A DNA stretch of 64,000 nt from Aphrophora alni (lineage: Eukaryota > Arthropoda > Insecta > Hemiptera > Aphrophoridae). The DNA lies in contig OY740768.1 in NCBI GenBank assembly GCA_963513935.1, positions 64,212,786 to 64,276,785 of the forward strand, given 5' to 3'. The notes beneath the pieces were generated by a model. The model made no database searches and was not told where the DNA came from. It worked only from the letters and a program-made list of their open reading frames with translations. The position numbers and the translations under genes were made by a program. Below, piece after piece: positions 13,801 through 26,108 of the stretch. How positions within the stretch are numbered: the first letter of the stretch is position 1; each line of letters opens with the position of its first letter.

Positions 13801-16425
13801 GTGAAGCAATGCCATTCTTTATCGGCGCGGCGGTTAGTCGAATATCGGCTTGCAATGACGTTTCTGACTCTAGTTGTGAAGCAATGCCATTCTTTATCGG
13901 CGCGGCGGTTAGTCGAATATCGGCTTGCAATGACGTTTCTGACTAGTTGTGAAGCAATGCCATTCTTTATCGGCGCGGCGGTTAGTCGAATATCGGCTTG
14001 CAATGACGTTTCTGACTCTAGTTGTGAAGCAATGCTATTCTTTATCGGTGCGTCGGTTAGTCGAATATCGGCTTGCAATGACGTTTCTGACTCTAGTTGT
14101 GAAGCAATGCCATTCTTTATCGGCGCGGCGGTTAGTCGAATATCGGCTTGCAATGACGTTTCTGACTAGTTGTGAAGCAATGCCATTCTTTATCGGCGCG
14201 GCGGTTAGTCGAATATCGGCTTGCAATGACGTTTCTGACTCTAGTTGTGAAGCAATGCCATTCTTTATCGGCGCGGCGGTTAGACGAATATCGGCTTGCA
14301 ATGACGTTTCTGACTAGTTGTGAAGCAATGCCATTCTTTATCGGCGCGGCGGTTAGTCGAATATCGGCTTGCAATGACGTTTCTGACTAGTTGTGAAGCA
14401 ATGCCATTCTTTATCGGCGCGGCGGTTAGTCGAATATCGGCTTGCAATGACGTTTCTGACTCTAGTTGTGAAGCAATGCCATTCTTTATCGGCGCGGCGG
14501 TTAGTCGAATATCGGCTTGCAATGACGTTTCTGACTAGTTGTGAAGCAATGCCATTCTTTATCGGCGCGGCGGTTAGTCGAATATCGGCTTGCAATGACG
14601 TTTCTGACTCTAGTTGTGAAGCAATGCTATTCTTTATCGGTGCGTCGGTTAGTCGAATATCGGCTTGCAATGACGTTTCTGACTAGTTGTGAAGCAATGC
14701 CATTCTTTATCGGCGCGGCGGTTAGTCGAATATCGGCTTGCAATGACGTTTCTGACTAGTTGTGAAGCAATGCCATTCTTTATCGGCGCGGCGGTTAGTC
14801 GAATATCGGCTTGCAATGACGTTTCTGACTCTAGTTGTGAAGCAATGCCATTCTTTATCGGCGCGGCGGTTAGACGAATATCGGCTTGCAATGACGTTTC
14901 TGACTAGTTGTGAAGCAATGCCATTCTTTATCGGCGCGGCGGTTAGTCGAATATCGGCTTGCAATGACGTTTCTGACTAGTTGTGAAGCAATGCCATTCT
15001 TTATCGGCGCGGCGGTTAGTCGAATATCGGCTTGCAATGACGTTTCTGACTCTAGTTGTGAAGCAATGCTATTCTTTATCGGTGCGTCGGTTAGTCGAAT
15101 ATCGGCTTGCAATGACGTTTCTGACTCTAGTTGTGAAGCAATGCCATTCTTTATCGGCGCGGCGGTTAGTCGAATATCGGCTTGCAATGACGTTTCTGAC
15201 TCTAGTTGTGAAGCAATGCCATTCTTTATCGGCGCGGCGGTTAGTCGAATATCGGCTTGCAATGACGTTTCTGACTCTAGTTGTGAAGCAATGCCATTCT
15301 TTATCGGCGCGGCGGTTAGTCGAATATCGGCTTGCAATGACGTTTCTGACTAGTTGTGAAGCAATGCCATTCTTTATCGGCGCGGCGGTTAGTCGAATAT
15401 CGGCTTGCAATGACGTTTCTGACTCTAGTTGTGAAGCAATGCTATTCTTTATCGGTGCGTCGGTTAGTCGAATATCGGCTTGCAATGACGTTTCTGACTA
15501 GTTGTGAAGCAATGCCATTCTTTATCGGCGCGGCGGTTAGTCGAATATCGGCTTGCAATGACGTTTCTGACTCTAGTTGTGAAGCAATGCCATTCTTTAT
15601 CGGCGCGGCGGTTAGACGAATATCGGCTTGCAATGACGTTTCTGACTAGTTGTGAAGCAATGCCATTCTTTATCGGCGCGGCGGTTAGTCGAATATCGGC
15701 TTGCAATGACGTTTCTGACTAGTTGTGAAGCAATGCCATTCTTTATCGGCGCGGCGGTTAGTCGAATATCGGCTTGCAATGACGTTTCTGACTCTAGTTG
15801 TGAAGCAATGCTATTCTTTATCGGTGCGTCGGTTAGTCGAATATCGGCTTGCAATGACGTTTCTGACTCTAGTTGTGAAGCAATGCCATTCTTTATCGGT
15901 GCGGCGGTTAGTTGAATATCGGCTTGCAATGACGTTTCTGACTAGTTGTGAAGCAATGCCATTCTTTATCGGCGCGGCGGTTAGTTGAATATCGGCTTGC
16001 AATGACGTTTCTGACTAGTTGTGAAGCAATGCCATTCTTTATCGGCGCGGCGGTTAGTTGAATATCGGCTTGCAATGACGTTTCTGACTAGTTGTGAAGC
16101 AATGCCATTCTTTATCGGCGCGGCGGTTAGTCGAATATCGGCTTGCAATGACGTTTCTGACTCTAGTTGTGAAGCAATGCCATTCTTTATCGGCGCGGCG
16201 GTTAGACGAATATCGGCTTGCAATGACGTTTCTGACTAGTTGTGAAGCAATGCCATTCTTTATCGGCGCGGCGGTTAGTCGAATATCGGCTTGCAATGAC
16301 GTTTCTGACTAGTTGTGAAGCAATGCCATTCTTTATCGGCGCGGCGGTTAGTCGAATATCGGCTTGCAATGACGTTTCTGACTCTAGTTGTGAAGCAATG
16401 CCATTCTTTATCGGCGCGGCGGTTA
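4850..16425. repeat. 5,788 bp higher-order block in two tandem copies
   Basis: Rare unit variants recur at a fixed 5,788 bp offset: GAACCAATG at 5331 and 11119; GTTACTGAC followed by AATACCAATCTC near 5603 and 11391; GGCTTGGAATG near 5010 and 10798; GACTATATG near 5975 and 11763. Copy 1 is about 4850-10637 and copy 2 about 10638-16425. Each copy holds roughly 79 basic units. The shared private variants mean the block was duplicated as a whole and recently. Block edges are placed to within one unit only. Confidence 0.9.
5540..7137. repeat. 799 bp sub-block, tandem duplicate
   Basis: The rare unit with GTTACTGAC and AATACCAATCTC occurs near 5603 and again near 6402, and the GACTATATG variant near 5975 and 6774, both 799 bp apart (11 units). 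The same doubled sub-block is present in the second 5,788 bp block, at about 11328-12925, so the 799 bp duplication came before the 5,788 bp one. Confidence 0.88.
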
Positions 16426-17525
16426 GTCGAATATCGGCTTGCAATGACGTTTCTGACTAGTTGTGAAGCAATGCCATTCTTTATCGGCGCGGCGGTTAGT
16501 CGAATATCGGCTTGCAATGACGTTTCTGACTCTAGTTGTGAAGCAATGCTATTCTTTATCGGTGCGTCGGTTAGTCGAATATCGGCTTGCAATGACGTTT
16601 CTGACTAGTTGTGAAGCAATGCCATTCTTTATCGGCGCGGCGGTTAGTCGAATATCGGCTTGCAATGACGTTTCTGACTCTAGTTGTGAAGCAATGCCAT
16701 TCTTTATCGGCGCGGCGGTTAGACGAATATCGGCTTGCAATGACGTTTCTGACTAGTTGTGAAGCAATGCCATTCTTTATCGGCGAGGCGGTTAGTCGAA
16801 TATCGGCATGCAATGACGTTTCTGACTAGTTGTGAAGCAATGCCATTCTTTATCGGCGCGGCGGTTAGTCGAATATCGGCTTGCAATGACGTTTCTGACT
16901 CTAGTTGTGAAGCAATGCCATTCTTTATCGGCGCGGCGGTTAGTCGAATATCGGCTTGCAATGACGTTTCTGACTAGTTGTGAAGCAATGCCATTCTTTA
17001 TCGGCGCGGCGGTTAGACGAATATCGGCTTGCAATGACGTTTCTGACTAGTTGTGAAGCAATGCCATTCTCTATCGGCGCGGCGGTTAGACGAATATCGG
17101 CTTGCAATGACGTTTCTGACTAGTTGTGAAGCAATGCCATTCTCTATCGGCGCGGCGGTTAGACGAATATCGGCTTGCAATGACGTTTCTGACTAGTTGT
17201 GAAGCAATGCCATTCTCTATCGGCGCGGCGGTTAGACGAATATCGGCTTGCAATGACGTTTCTGACTAGTTGTGAAGCAATGCCATTCTCTATCGGCGCG
17301 GCGGTTAGACGAATATCGGCTTGCAATGACGTTTCTGACTAGTTGTGAAGCAATGCCATTCTTTATCGGCGCGGCGGTTAGACGAATATCGGCTTGCAAT
17401 GACGTTTCTGACTCTAGTTGTGAAGCAATGCCATTCTTTATCGGCGCGGCGGTTAGACGAATATCGGCTTGCAATGACGTTTCTGACTAGTTGTGAAGCA
17501 ATGCCATTCTTTATCGGCGCGGCGG

Positions 17526-20500
17526 TTAGACGAATATCGGCTTGCAATGACGTTTCTGACTAGTTGTGAAGCAATGCCATTCTCTATCGGCGCGGCGGTT
17601 AGACGAATATCGGCTTGCAATGACGTTTCTGACTAGTTGTGAAGCAATGCCATTCTTTATCGGCGCGGCGGTTAGTCGAATATCGGCTTGGAATGACGTT
17701 TCTGACTCTAGTTGTGAAGCAATGCCATTCTTTATCGGTGCGTCGGTTAGTCGAATATCGGCTTGCAATGACGTTTCTGACTAGTTGTGAAGCAATGCCA
17801 TTCTTTATCGGCGCAGCGGTTAGTTGAATATCGGCTTGCAATGACGTTTCTGACTAGTTGTGAAGCAATGCCATTCTTTATCGGCGCGGCGGTTAGTCGA
17901 ATATCGGCTTGCAATGACGTTTCTGACTAGTTGTGAAGCAATGCCATTATTTATCGGCGCGGCGGTTAGTTGAATATCGGCTTGCATGACGTTTCTGACT
18001 AGTTGTGAACCAATGTCATTCTTTATCGGCGCGGCGGTTAGTTGAATATCGGCTTGCATGACGTTTCTGACTAGTTGTGAAGCAATGCCATTATTTATCG
18101 GCGCGGCGGTTAGTTGAATATCGGCTTGCAATGACGTTTCTGACTAGTTGTGAAGCAATGCCATTATTTATCGGCGCGGCGGTTAGTTGAATATCGGCTT
18201 GCATGACGTTTCTGACTAGTTGTGAAGCAATGTCATTCTTTATCGGCGCGGCGGTTAGTTGAATATCGGCTTGCAATGACGTTACTGACTAGTTGTGAAG
18301 AAATACCAATCTCTATCGGCGCGGCGGTTAGTTGAATATCGGCTTGCAATGACGTTTCTGACTAGTTGTGAAGCAATGCCATTATTTATCGGCGCGGCGG
18401 TTAGACGAATATCGGCTTGCAATGACGTTTCTGACTAGTTGTGAAGCAATGTCATTCTTTATCGGCGCGGCGGTTAGTCGAATATCGGCTTGCAATGACG
18501 TTTCTGACTAGTTGTGAAGCAATGCCATTATTTATCGGCGCGGCGGTTAGACGAATATCGGCTTGCAATGACGTTTCTGACTAGTTGTGAAGCAATGCCA
18601 TTATTTATCGGCGCGGCGGTTAGACGAATATCGGCTTGCAATGACGTTTCTGACTATATGTGAAGCAATGCCATTATTTATCGGCGCGGCGGTTAGACGA
18701 ATATCGGCTTGCATGACGTTTCTGACTAGTTGTGAAGCAATGCCATTATTTATCGGCGCGGCGGTTAGACGAATATCGGCTTGCATGACGTTTCTGACTA
18801 GTTGTGAAGCAATGTCATTATTTATCGGCGCGGCGGTTAGACGAATATCGGCTTGCATGACGTTTCTGACTAGTTGTGAAGCAATGCCATTATTTATCGG
18901 CGCGGCGGTTAGACGAATATCGGCTTGCATGACGTTTCTGACTAGTTGTGAAGCAATGCCATTATTTATCGGCGCGGCGGTTAGACGAATATCGGCTTGC
19001 AATGACGTTTCTGACTAGTTGTGAAGCAATGCCATTATTTATCGGCGCGGCGGTTAGACGAATATCGGCTTGCATGACGTTTCTGACTAGTTGTGAAGCA
19101 ATGCCATTATTTATCGGCGCGGCGGTTAGACGAATATCGGCTTGCATGACGTTTCTGACTAGTTGTGAAGCAATGCCATTATTTATCGGCGCGGCGGTTA
19201 GACGAATATCGGCTTGCAATGACGTTTCTGACTAGTTGTGAAGCAATGCCATTCTTTATCGGCGCGGCGGTTAGACGAATATCGGCTTGCAATGACGTTT
19301 CTGACTCTAGTTGTGAAGCAATGCCATTCTTTATCGGCGCGGCGGTTAGACGAATATCGGCTTGCAATGACGTTTCTGACTAGTTGTGAAGCAATGCCAT
19401 TCTTTATCGGCGCGGCGGTTAGACGAATATCGGCTTGCAATGACGTTTCTGACTAGTTGTGAAGCAATGCCATTCTCTATCGGCGCGGCGGTTAGACGAA
19501 TATCGGCTTGCAATGACGTTTCTGACTAGTTGTGAAGCAATGCCATTCTTTATCGGCGCGGCGGTTAGTCGAATATCGGCTTGGAATGACGTTTCTGACT
19601 CTAGTTGTGAAGCAATGCCATTCTTTATCGGTGCGTCGGTTAGTCGAATATCGGCTTGCAATGACGTTTCTGACTAGTTGTGAAGCAATGCCATTCTTTA
19701 TCGGCGCAGCGGTTAGTTGAATATCGGCTTGCAATGACGTTTCTGACTAGTTGTGAAGCAATGCCATTCTTTATCGGCGCGGCGGTTAGTCGAATATCGG
19801 CTTGCAATGACGTTTCTGACTAGTTGTGAAGCAATGCCATTATTTATCGGCGCGGCGGTTAGTTGAATATCGGCTTGCATGACGTTTCTGACTAGTTGTG
19901 AACCAATGTCATTCTTTATCGGCGCGGCGGTTAGTTGAATATCGGCTTGCATGACGTTTCTGACTAGTTGTGAAGCAATGCCATTATTTATCGGCGCGGC
20001 GGTTAGTTGAATATCGGCTTGCAATGACGTTTCTGACTAGTTGTGAAGCAATGCCATTATTTATCGGCGCGGCGGTTAGTTGAATATCGGCTTGCATGAC
20101 GTTTCTGACTAGTTGTGAAGCAATGTCATTCTTTATCGGCGCGGCGGTTAGTTGAATATCGGCTTGCAATGACGTTACTGACTAGTTGTGAAGAAATACC
20201 AATCTCTATCGGCGCGGCGGTTAGTTGAATATCGGCTTGCAATGACGTTTCTGACTAGTTGTGAAGCAATGCCATTATTTATCGGCGCGGCGGTTAGACG
20301 AATATCGGCTTGCAATGACGTTTCTGACTAGTTGTGAAGCAATGTCATTCTTTATCGGCGCGGCGGTTAGTCGAATATCGGCTTGCAATGACGTTTCTGA
20401 CTAGTTGTGAAGCAATGCCATTATTTATCGGCGCGGCGGTTAGACGAATATCGGCTTGCAATGACGTTTCTGACTAGTTGTGAAGCAATGCCATTATTTA

Positions 20501-21311
20501 TCGGCGCGGCGGTTAGACGAATATCGGCTTGCAATGACGTTTCTGACTATATGTGAAGCAATGCCATTATTTATCGGCGCGGCGGTTAGACGAATATCGG
20601 CTTGCATGACGTTTCTGACTAGTTGTGAAGCAATGCCATTATTTATCGGCGCGGCGGTTAGACGAATATCGGCTTGCATGACGTTTCTGACTAGTTGTGA
20701 AGCAATGTCATTATTTATCGGCGCGGCGGTTAGACGAATATCGGCTTGCATGACGTTTCTGACTAGTTGTGAAGCAATGCCATTATTTATCGGCGCGGCG
20801 GTTAGACGAATATCGGCTTGCATGACGTTTCTGACTAGTTGTGAAGCAATGCCATTATTTATCGGCGCGGCGGTTAGACGAATATCGGCTTGCAATGACG
20901 TTTCTGACTAGTTGTGAAGCAATGCCATTATTTATCGGCGCGGCGGTTAGACGAATATCGGCTTGCATGACGTTTCTGACTAGTTGTGAAGCAATGCCAT
21001 TATTTATCGGCGCGGCGGTTAGACGAATATCGGCTTGCATGACGTTTCTGACTAGTTGTGAAGCAATGCCATTATTTATCGGCGCGGCGGTTAGACGAAT
21101 ATCGGCTTGCATGACGTTTCTGACTAGTTGTGAAGCAATGCCATTATTTATCGGCGCGGCGGTTAGACGAATATCGGCTTGCATGACGTTTCTGACTAGT
21201 TGTGAAGCAATGCCATTATTTATCGGCGCGGCGGTTAGACGAATATCGGCTTGCATGACGTTTCTGACTAGTTGTGAAGCAATGCCATTATTTATCGGCG
21301 CGGCGGTTAGA
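17526..21311. repeat. 1,893 bp block, tandem duplicate
   Basis: GAACCAATG lies at 18010 and 19903, and the variant GAAGAAATACC near 18298 and 20191, all 1,893 bp apart. GAAGAAATACC is absent from the earlier blocks, where the same place reads GAAGCAATACC, so this mutation arose after the block was copied from about 6,891 bp upstream and before it was doubled. In both copies the 799 bp sub-block is present only once. Confidence 0.87.
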
Positions 21312-22659
21312 CGAATATCGGCTTGCATGACGTTTCTGACTAGTTGTGAAGCAATGCCATTATTTATCGGCGCGGCGGTTAGACGAATATCGGCTTGCAT
21401 GACGTTTCTGACTAGTTGTGAAGCAATGCCATTATTTATCGGCGCGGCGGTTAGACGAATATCGGCTTGCAATGACGTTTCTGACTAGTTGTGAAGCAAT
21501 GCCATTATTTATCGGCGCGGCGGTTAGACGAATATCGGCTTGCATGACGTTTCTGACTAGTTGTGAAGCAATGCCATTATTTATCGGCGCGGCGGTTAGA
21601 CGAATATCGGCTTGCATGACGTTTCTGACTAGTTGTGAAGCAATGCCATTATTTATCGGCGCGGCGGTTAGACGAATATCGGCTTGCATGACGTTTCTGA
21701 CTAGTTGTGAAGCAATGCCATTATTTATCGGCGCGGCGGTTAGACGAATATCGGCTTGCATGACGTTTCTGACTAGTTGTGAAGCAATGCCATTATTTAT
21801 CGGCGCGGCGGTTAGACGAATATCGGCTTGCATGACGTTTCTGACTAGTTGTGAAGCAATGCCATTATTTATCGGCGCGGCGAATAGACGAATATCGGCT
21901 TGCAATGACGTTTCTGACTAGTTGTGAAGCAATGCCATTATTTATCGGCGCGGCGGTTAGACGAATATCGGCTTGCATGACGTTTCTGACTAGTTGTGAA
22001 GCAATGCCATTATTTATCGGCGCGGCGGTTAGACGAATATCGGCTTGCATGACGTTTCTGACTAGTTGTGAAGCAATGCCATTATTTATCGGCGCGGCGG
22101 TTAGACGAATATCGGCTTGCATGACGTTTCTGACTAGTTGTGAAGCAATGTCATTCTTTATCGGCGCGGCGGTTAGTCGAATATCGGCTTGCAATGACGT
22201 TTCTGACTAGTTGTGAAGCAATGTCATTCTTTATCGGCGCGGCGGTTAGTCGAATATCGGCTTGCAATGACGTTTCTGACTAGTTGTGAAGCAATGTCAT
22301 TCTTTATCGGCGCGGCGGTTAGACGAATATCGGCTTGCAATGACGTTTCTGACTAGTTGTGAAGCAATGCCATTATTTATCGGCGCGGCGGTTAGACGAA
22401 TATCGGCTTGCAATGACGTTTCTGACTAGTTGTGAAGCAATGCCATTATTTATCGGCGCGGCGGTTAGACGAATATCGGCTTGCATGACGTTTCTGACTA
22501 GTTGTGAAGCAATGTCATTCTTTATCGGCGCGGCGGTTAGTCGAATATCGGCTTGCAATGACGTTTCTGACTAGTTGTGAAGCAATGCCATTATTTATCG
22601 GCGCGGCGGTTAGACGAATATCGGCTTGCAATGACGTTTCTGACTAGTTGTGAAGAAAT

Positions 22660-24720
22660 GTCATTCTTTATCGGCGCGGCGGTTAGTTGAATATCGGCTT
22701 GCAATGACGTTTCTGACTAGTTGTGAAGCAATGCCATTATTTATCGGCGCGGCGGTTAGTTGAATATCGGCTTGCATGACGTTTCTGACTAGTTGTGAAG
22801 CAATGTCATTATTTATCGGTGCGTCGGTTAGTTGAATATCGGCTTGCAATGACGTTTCTGACTCTAGTTGTGAAGCAATGTCATTCTTTATCGGCGCGGC
22901 GGTTAGACGAATATCGGCTTGCAATGACGTTTCTGACTAGTTGTGAAGCAATGCCATTATTTATCGGCGCGGCGATTAGTTGAATATCGGCTTGCATGAC
23001 GTTTCTGACTAGTTGTGAAGCAATGTCATTATTTATCGGTGCGTCGGTTAGTTGAATATCGGCTTGCAATGACGTTTCTGACTCTAGTTGTGAAGCAATG
23101 TCATTCTTTATCGGCGCGGCGGTTAGACGAATATCGGCTTGCAATGACGTTTCTGACTAGTTGTGAAGCAATGCCATTATTTATCGGCGCGGCGATTAGT
23201 TGAATATCGGCTTGCAATGACGTTTCTGACTAGTTGTGAAGCAATGCCATTCTTTATCGGCGCGGCGGTTAGACGAATATCGGCTTGCAATGACGTTTCT
23301 GACTCTAGTTGTGAAGCAATGCCATTCTTTATCGGCGCGGCGGTTAGTTGAATATCGGCTTGCAATGACGTTTCTGACTAGTTGTGAAGCAATGCCATTC
23401 TTTATCGGCGCGGCGGTTAGTTGAATATCGGCTTGCAATGACGTTTCTGACTCTAGTTGTGAAGCAATGTCATTCTTTATCGGCGCGGCGGTTAGACGAA
23501 TATCGGCTTGCAATGACGTTTCTGACTAGTTGTGAAGCAATGCCATTATTTATCGGCGCGGCGGTTAGTTGAATATCGGCTTGCAATGACGTTTCTGACT
23601 AGTTGTGAAGCAATGCCATTATTTATCGGCGCGGCGGTTAGTTGAATATCGGCTTGCAATGACGTTTCTGACTCTAGTTGTGAAGCAATGCCATTCTTTA
23701 TCGGCGCGGCGGTTAGTTGAATATCGGCTTGCAATGACGTTTCTGACTAGTTGTGAAGCAATGCCATTCTTTATCGGCGCGGCGGTTAGTTGAATATCGG
23801 CTTGCAATGACGTTTCTGACTCTAGTTGTGAAGCAATGTCATTCTTTATCGGCGCGGCGGTTAGACGAATATCGGCTTGCAATGACGTTTCTGACTAGTT
23901 GTGAAGCAATGCCATTATTTATCGGCGCGGCGGTTAGTTGAATATCGGCTTGCAATGACGTTTCTGACTAGTTGTGAAGCAATGCCATTCTTTATCGGTG
24001 CGGCGGTTAGACGAATATCGGCTTGCAATGACGTTTCTGACTCTAGTTGTGAAGCAATGTCATTCTTTATCGGCGCGGCGGTTAGACGAATATCGGCTTG
24101 CAATGACGTTTCTGACTAGTTGTGAAGCAATGCCATTATTTATCGGCGCGGCGGTTAGTTGAATATCGGCTTGCAATGACGTTTCTGACTAGTTGTGAAG
24201 CAATGCCATTCTTTATCGGCGCGGCGGTTAGACGAATATCGGCTTGCAATGACGTTTCTGACTCTAGTTGTGAAGCAATGTCATTCTTTATCGGCGCGGC
24301 AGTTAGACGAATATCGGCTTGCAATGACGTTTCTGACTAGTTGTGAAGCAATGCCATTATTTATCGGCGCGGCGGTTAGTTGAATATCGGCTTGCAATGA
24401 CGTTTCTGACTAGTTGTGAAGCAATGCCATTCTTTATCGGCGCGGCGGTTAGACGAATATCGGCTTGCAATGACGTTTCTGACTAGTTGTGAAGCAATGC
24501 CATTATTTATCGGTGCGGCGGTTAGTTGAATATCGGCTTGCAATGACGTTTCTGACTAGTTGTGAAGCAATGCCATTCTTTATCGGCGCGGCGGTTAGAC
24601 GAATATCGGCTTGCAATGACGTTTCTGACTCTAGTTGTGAAGCAATGTCATTCTTTATCGGCGCGGCGGTTAGTTGAATATCGGCTTGCAATGACGTTTC
24701 TGACTCTAGTTGTGAAGCAA
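22660..24720. repeat. about 221 bp trimer higher-order repeats at the right end of the array
   Basis: In the last 2 kb the units alternate in a three-unit pattern. Two are 72-73 bp (CATTATTTATC and CATTCTTTATC types) and one is 75 bp (GACTCTAG type). This gives repeats at 220-221 bp offsets, for example starts at 22795 and 23015, and at 23901 and 24122. The pattern differs from the 148 bp dimers (73+75) common at 3000-4300 and 8380-10600. Confidence 0.8.
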
Positions 24721-24830
24721 TGCCTCCCGTCGTATTTCGACCAAAGGGTGGTTATCTACAAGCGGCATTTTTTTAATGCGTATCATTCTTCGTCTGTTGT
24801 GCGTCAAAGAATATTCTATTTGCGGCATAT

Positions 24831-24889
24831 GTCTTTCTCTATCGCAACCCTCGCGCACCGGTTAGTCAGATTACGGCCTGCAACGACGT
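24831..24889. repeat. diverged solitary satellite unit beyond the array
   Basis: TCTTTCTCTATCG, then CACCGGTTAGTCAGATTACG and GCCTGCAACGACGTA keep the order of the satellite core (ATTCTCTATCGG, CGGTTAGTCGAATATCGG, CTTGCAATGACGT) with many changes and a small insertion. It is separated from the last good unit by about 107 bp. It looks like an old edge unit that escaped homogenisation. Confidence 0.7.
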
Positions 24890-25329
24890 ATAAAAGCTTT
24901 ATCTACGAAGTTAAAGCTTTTATCAAGCTTATTGACAGAACAATAAAAGAACAAAAAATCAACCCTATTGATGATATAACTCAAACTTAAATAATAACAT
25001 AATTCCAATTATGTATATACTCTGGGTTCTCTTGAAATAGTTAAGTACCATGAATGCAAACTAAACTATAAATACTTACTCTAATTATATTTAAAATATA
25101 TGAAGGAATTTACAACGAATGTGGAAAATAGAGTAACCTTACTACAAAATGATACATTTTAAAGTAATTTCCGAACATACCCAAATACGTGAATTATAAA
25201 TACTGTCACTTAAACAGTTGGCAACAGAATAATTATCACTCTGTGTCAATTACATTATTTAAACACAAAATTACAAATTAATTCCCACGGCGATGTTTAA
25301 ACTTTGAAACGTGTTAAGTGGTTTTAATA

Positions 25330-25940
25330 TATCATTCATTTCTAATAAACGTTTTAATTATGAACCAACTCTGTTATTGCTAAAATATATGTTGTTGCAG
25401 AAATGTCAAAAATATAGGGGATAATAAATATTTCGTCTTAAAAAAAATCAGTTCCAATTGTATTTAAATTATTTACCAACTTTGTCACTGTCGAAACATA
25501 TGTTAGCGCTGACCATTTTAAGAATGAGCAAAATACATTAAACATGGGGACTTCTTATTTCTCAACAGCATGTGTTTTTCATTGTTATTCAAAGGCGAAA
25601 AACTTTTTGATCAACATCGTCTAAAAATGTTTATAACACGGGAACTACTGCACTCATTTCAAAATATATTTACAGGTACAAAATTAGAGTTAAAATCTTA
25701 TACAAACTTTGTCACTGACAAAGTATACGTTAGCATAGAAAATTTTAAGGCATTACGTAAAATATGTCGAATATTCTGCTTTTCATATTAAGCGTGCTGA
25801 CAATTATTGTTATAACTCGGGAACTATTAAATACAGTAAATAAAGACTTGACTAGATTCCTACCTATGTAGGCTATCAAACTGCACGAAAATCGGATCAG
25901 CGGTATTCGAGTTATATGCAATTAGACAGACAGAGAGAGG
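25330..25940. repeat. degenerate tandem repeat ending in GACAGACAGAGAGAG
   Basis: A loose unit of roughly 100-130 bp recurs. Examples are AACTTTGTCACTGTCGAAAC then ATGTTAGCGCTGACCATTTT near 25484-25520, AACTTTGTCACTGACAAAG then ACGTTAGCATAGAAAATTTT near 25706-25747, and AACTCTGTTATTGC then ATGTTGTTGCAG near 25365-25400. The series ends with AAAATCGGATCAGCGGTATT, GAGTTATATGCAATTAGACA and a short GA run near 25938. This type of 'regardless of gene' dispersed sequence is common in arthropod genomes and is probably a transposon relic. A sister copy lies at 55850-56412. Confidence 0.6.
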
Positions 25941-26108
25941 CGTTTAGGCTATATTATATTTATTTAATATGCATTATCATAATTAATTAATCAACTGAAA
26001 GGAAATTAATTCCTAATAAGTCTGTATATACCTAATTACAAGCATTAATTATTTTTGAAAGTTGATTTAATTAACCTTTTGAAATTATAAGTTCTTTTTA
26101 ATATTCAA

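Larger units (their letters stand above)
1456..24724. repeat. 23.3 kb satellite array, 72/73/75 bp unit, about 318 copies
   Basis: Every unit carries GTTGTGAAGCAATGCCATTC, then TATCGGCGCGGCGGTTAG, a variable T(C/T)GAATATC or ACGAATATC segment, and GGCTTGCAATGACGTTTCTG. The 73 bp form ends GACTAG; a 75 bp form has two extra bases (GACTCTAG); a 72 bp form has lost one A (GCATGACG) and usually reads CATTATTTATC. Each unit holds seven CpGs and two TATCGGC copies 23 bp apart. GC is about 48% in a roughly 30% GC neighbourhood. There are no spacers and no unique insertions in 23 kb. Open frames occur on both strands only because 72 and 75 are multiples of three; each 73 bp unit breaks them. This is satellite DNA and not a gene. 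The family is not recognised by name. Confidence 0.97.

Noticed and set aside
1456..24724. CRISPR array
   Set aside because: The repeats are contiguous with no spacers and no cas genes, and the genome is eukaryotic.
1465..24990. Dozens of long open frames with repeated MTFLTSCEAMP, MQADIRLTAAP and MKQCHSLSARR peptides
   Set aside because: They arise on both strands from a satellite whose 72 and 75 bp classes are multiples of three; frames break at each 73 bp unit. No start context, splice site or non-repeat domain supports translation.
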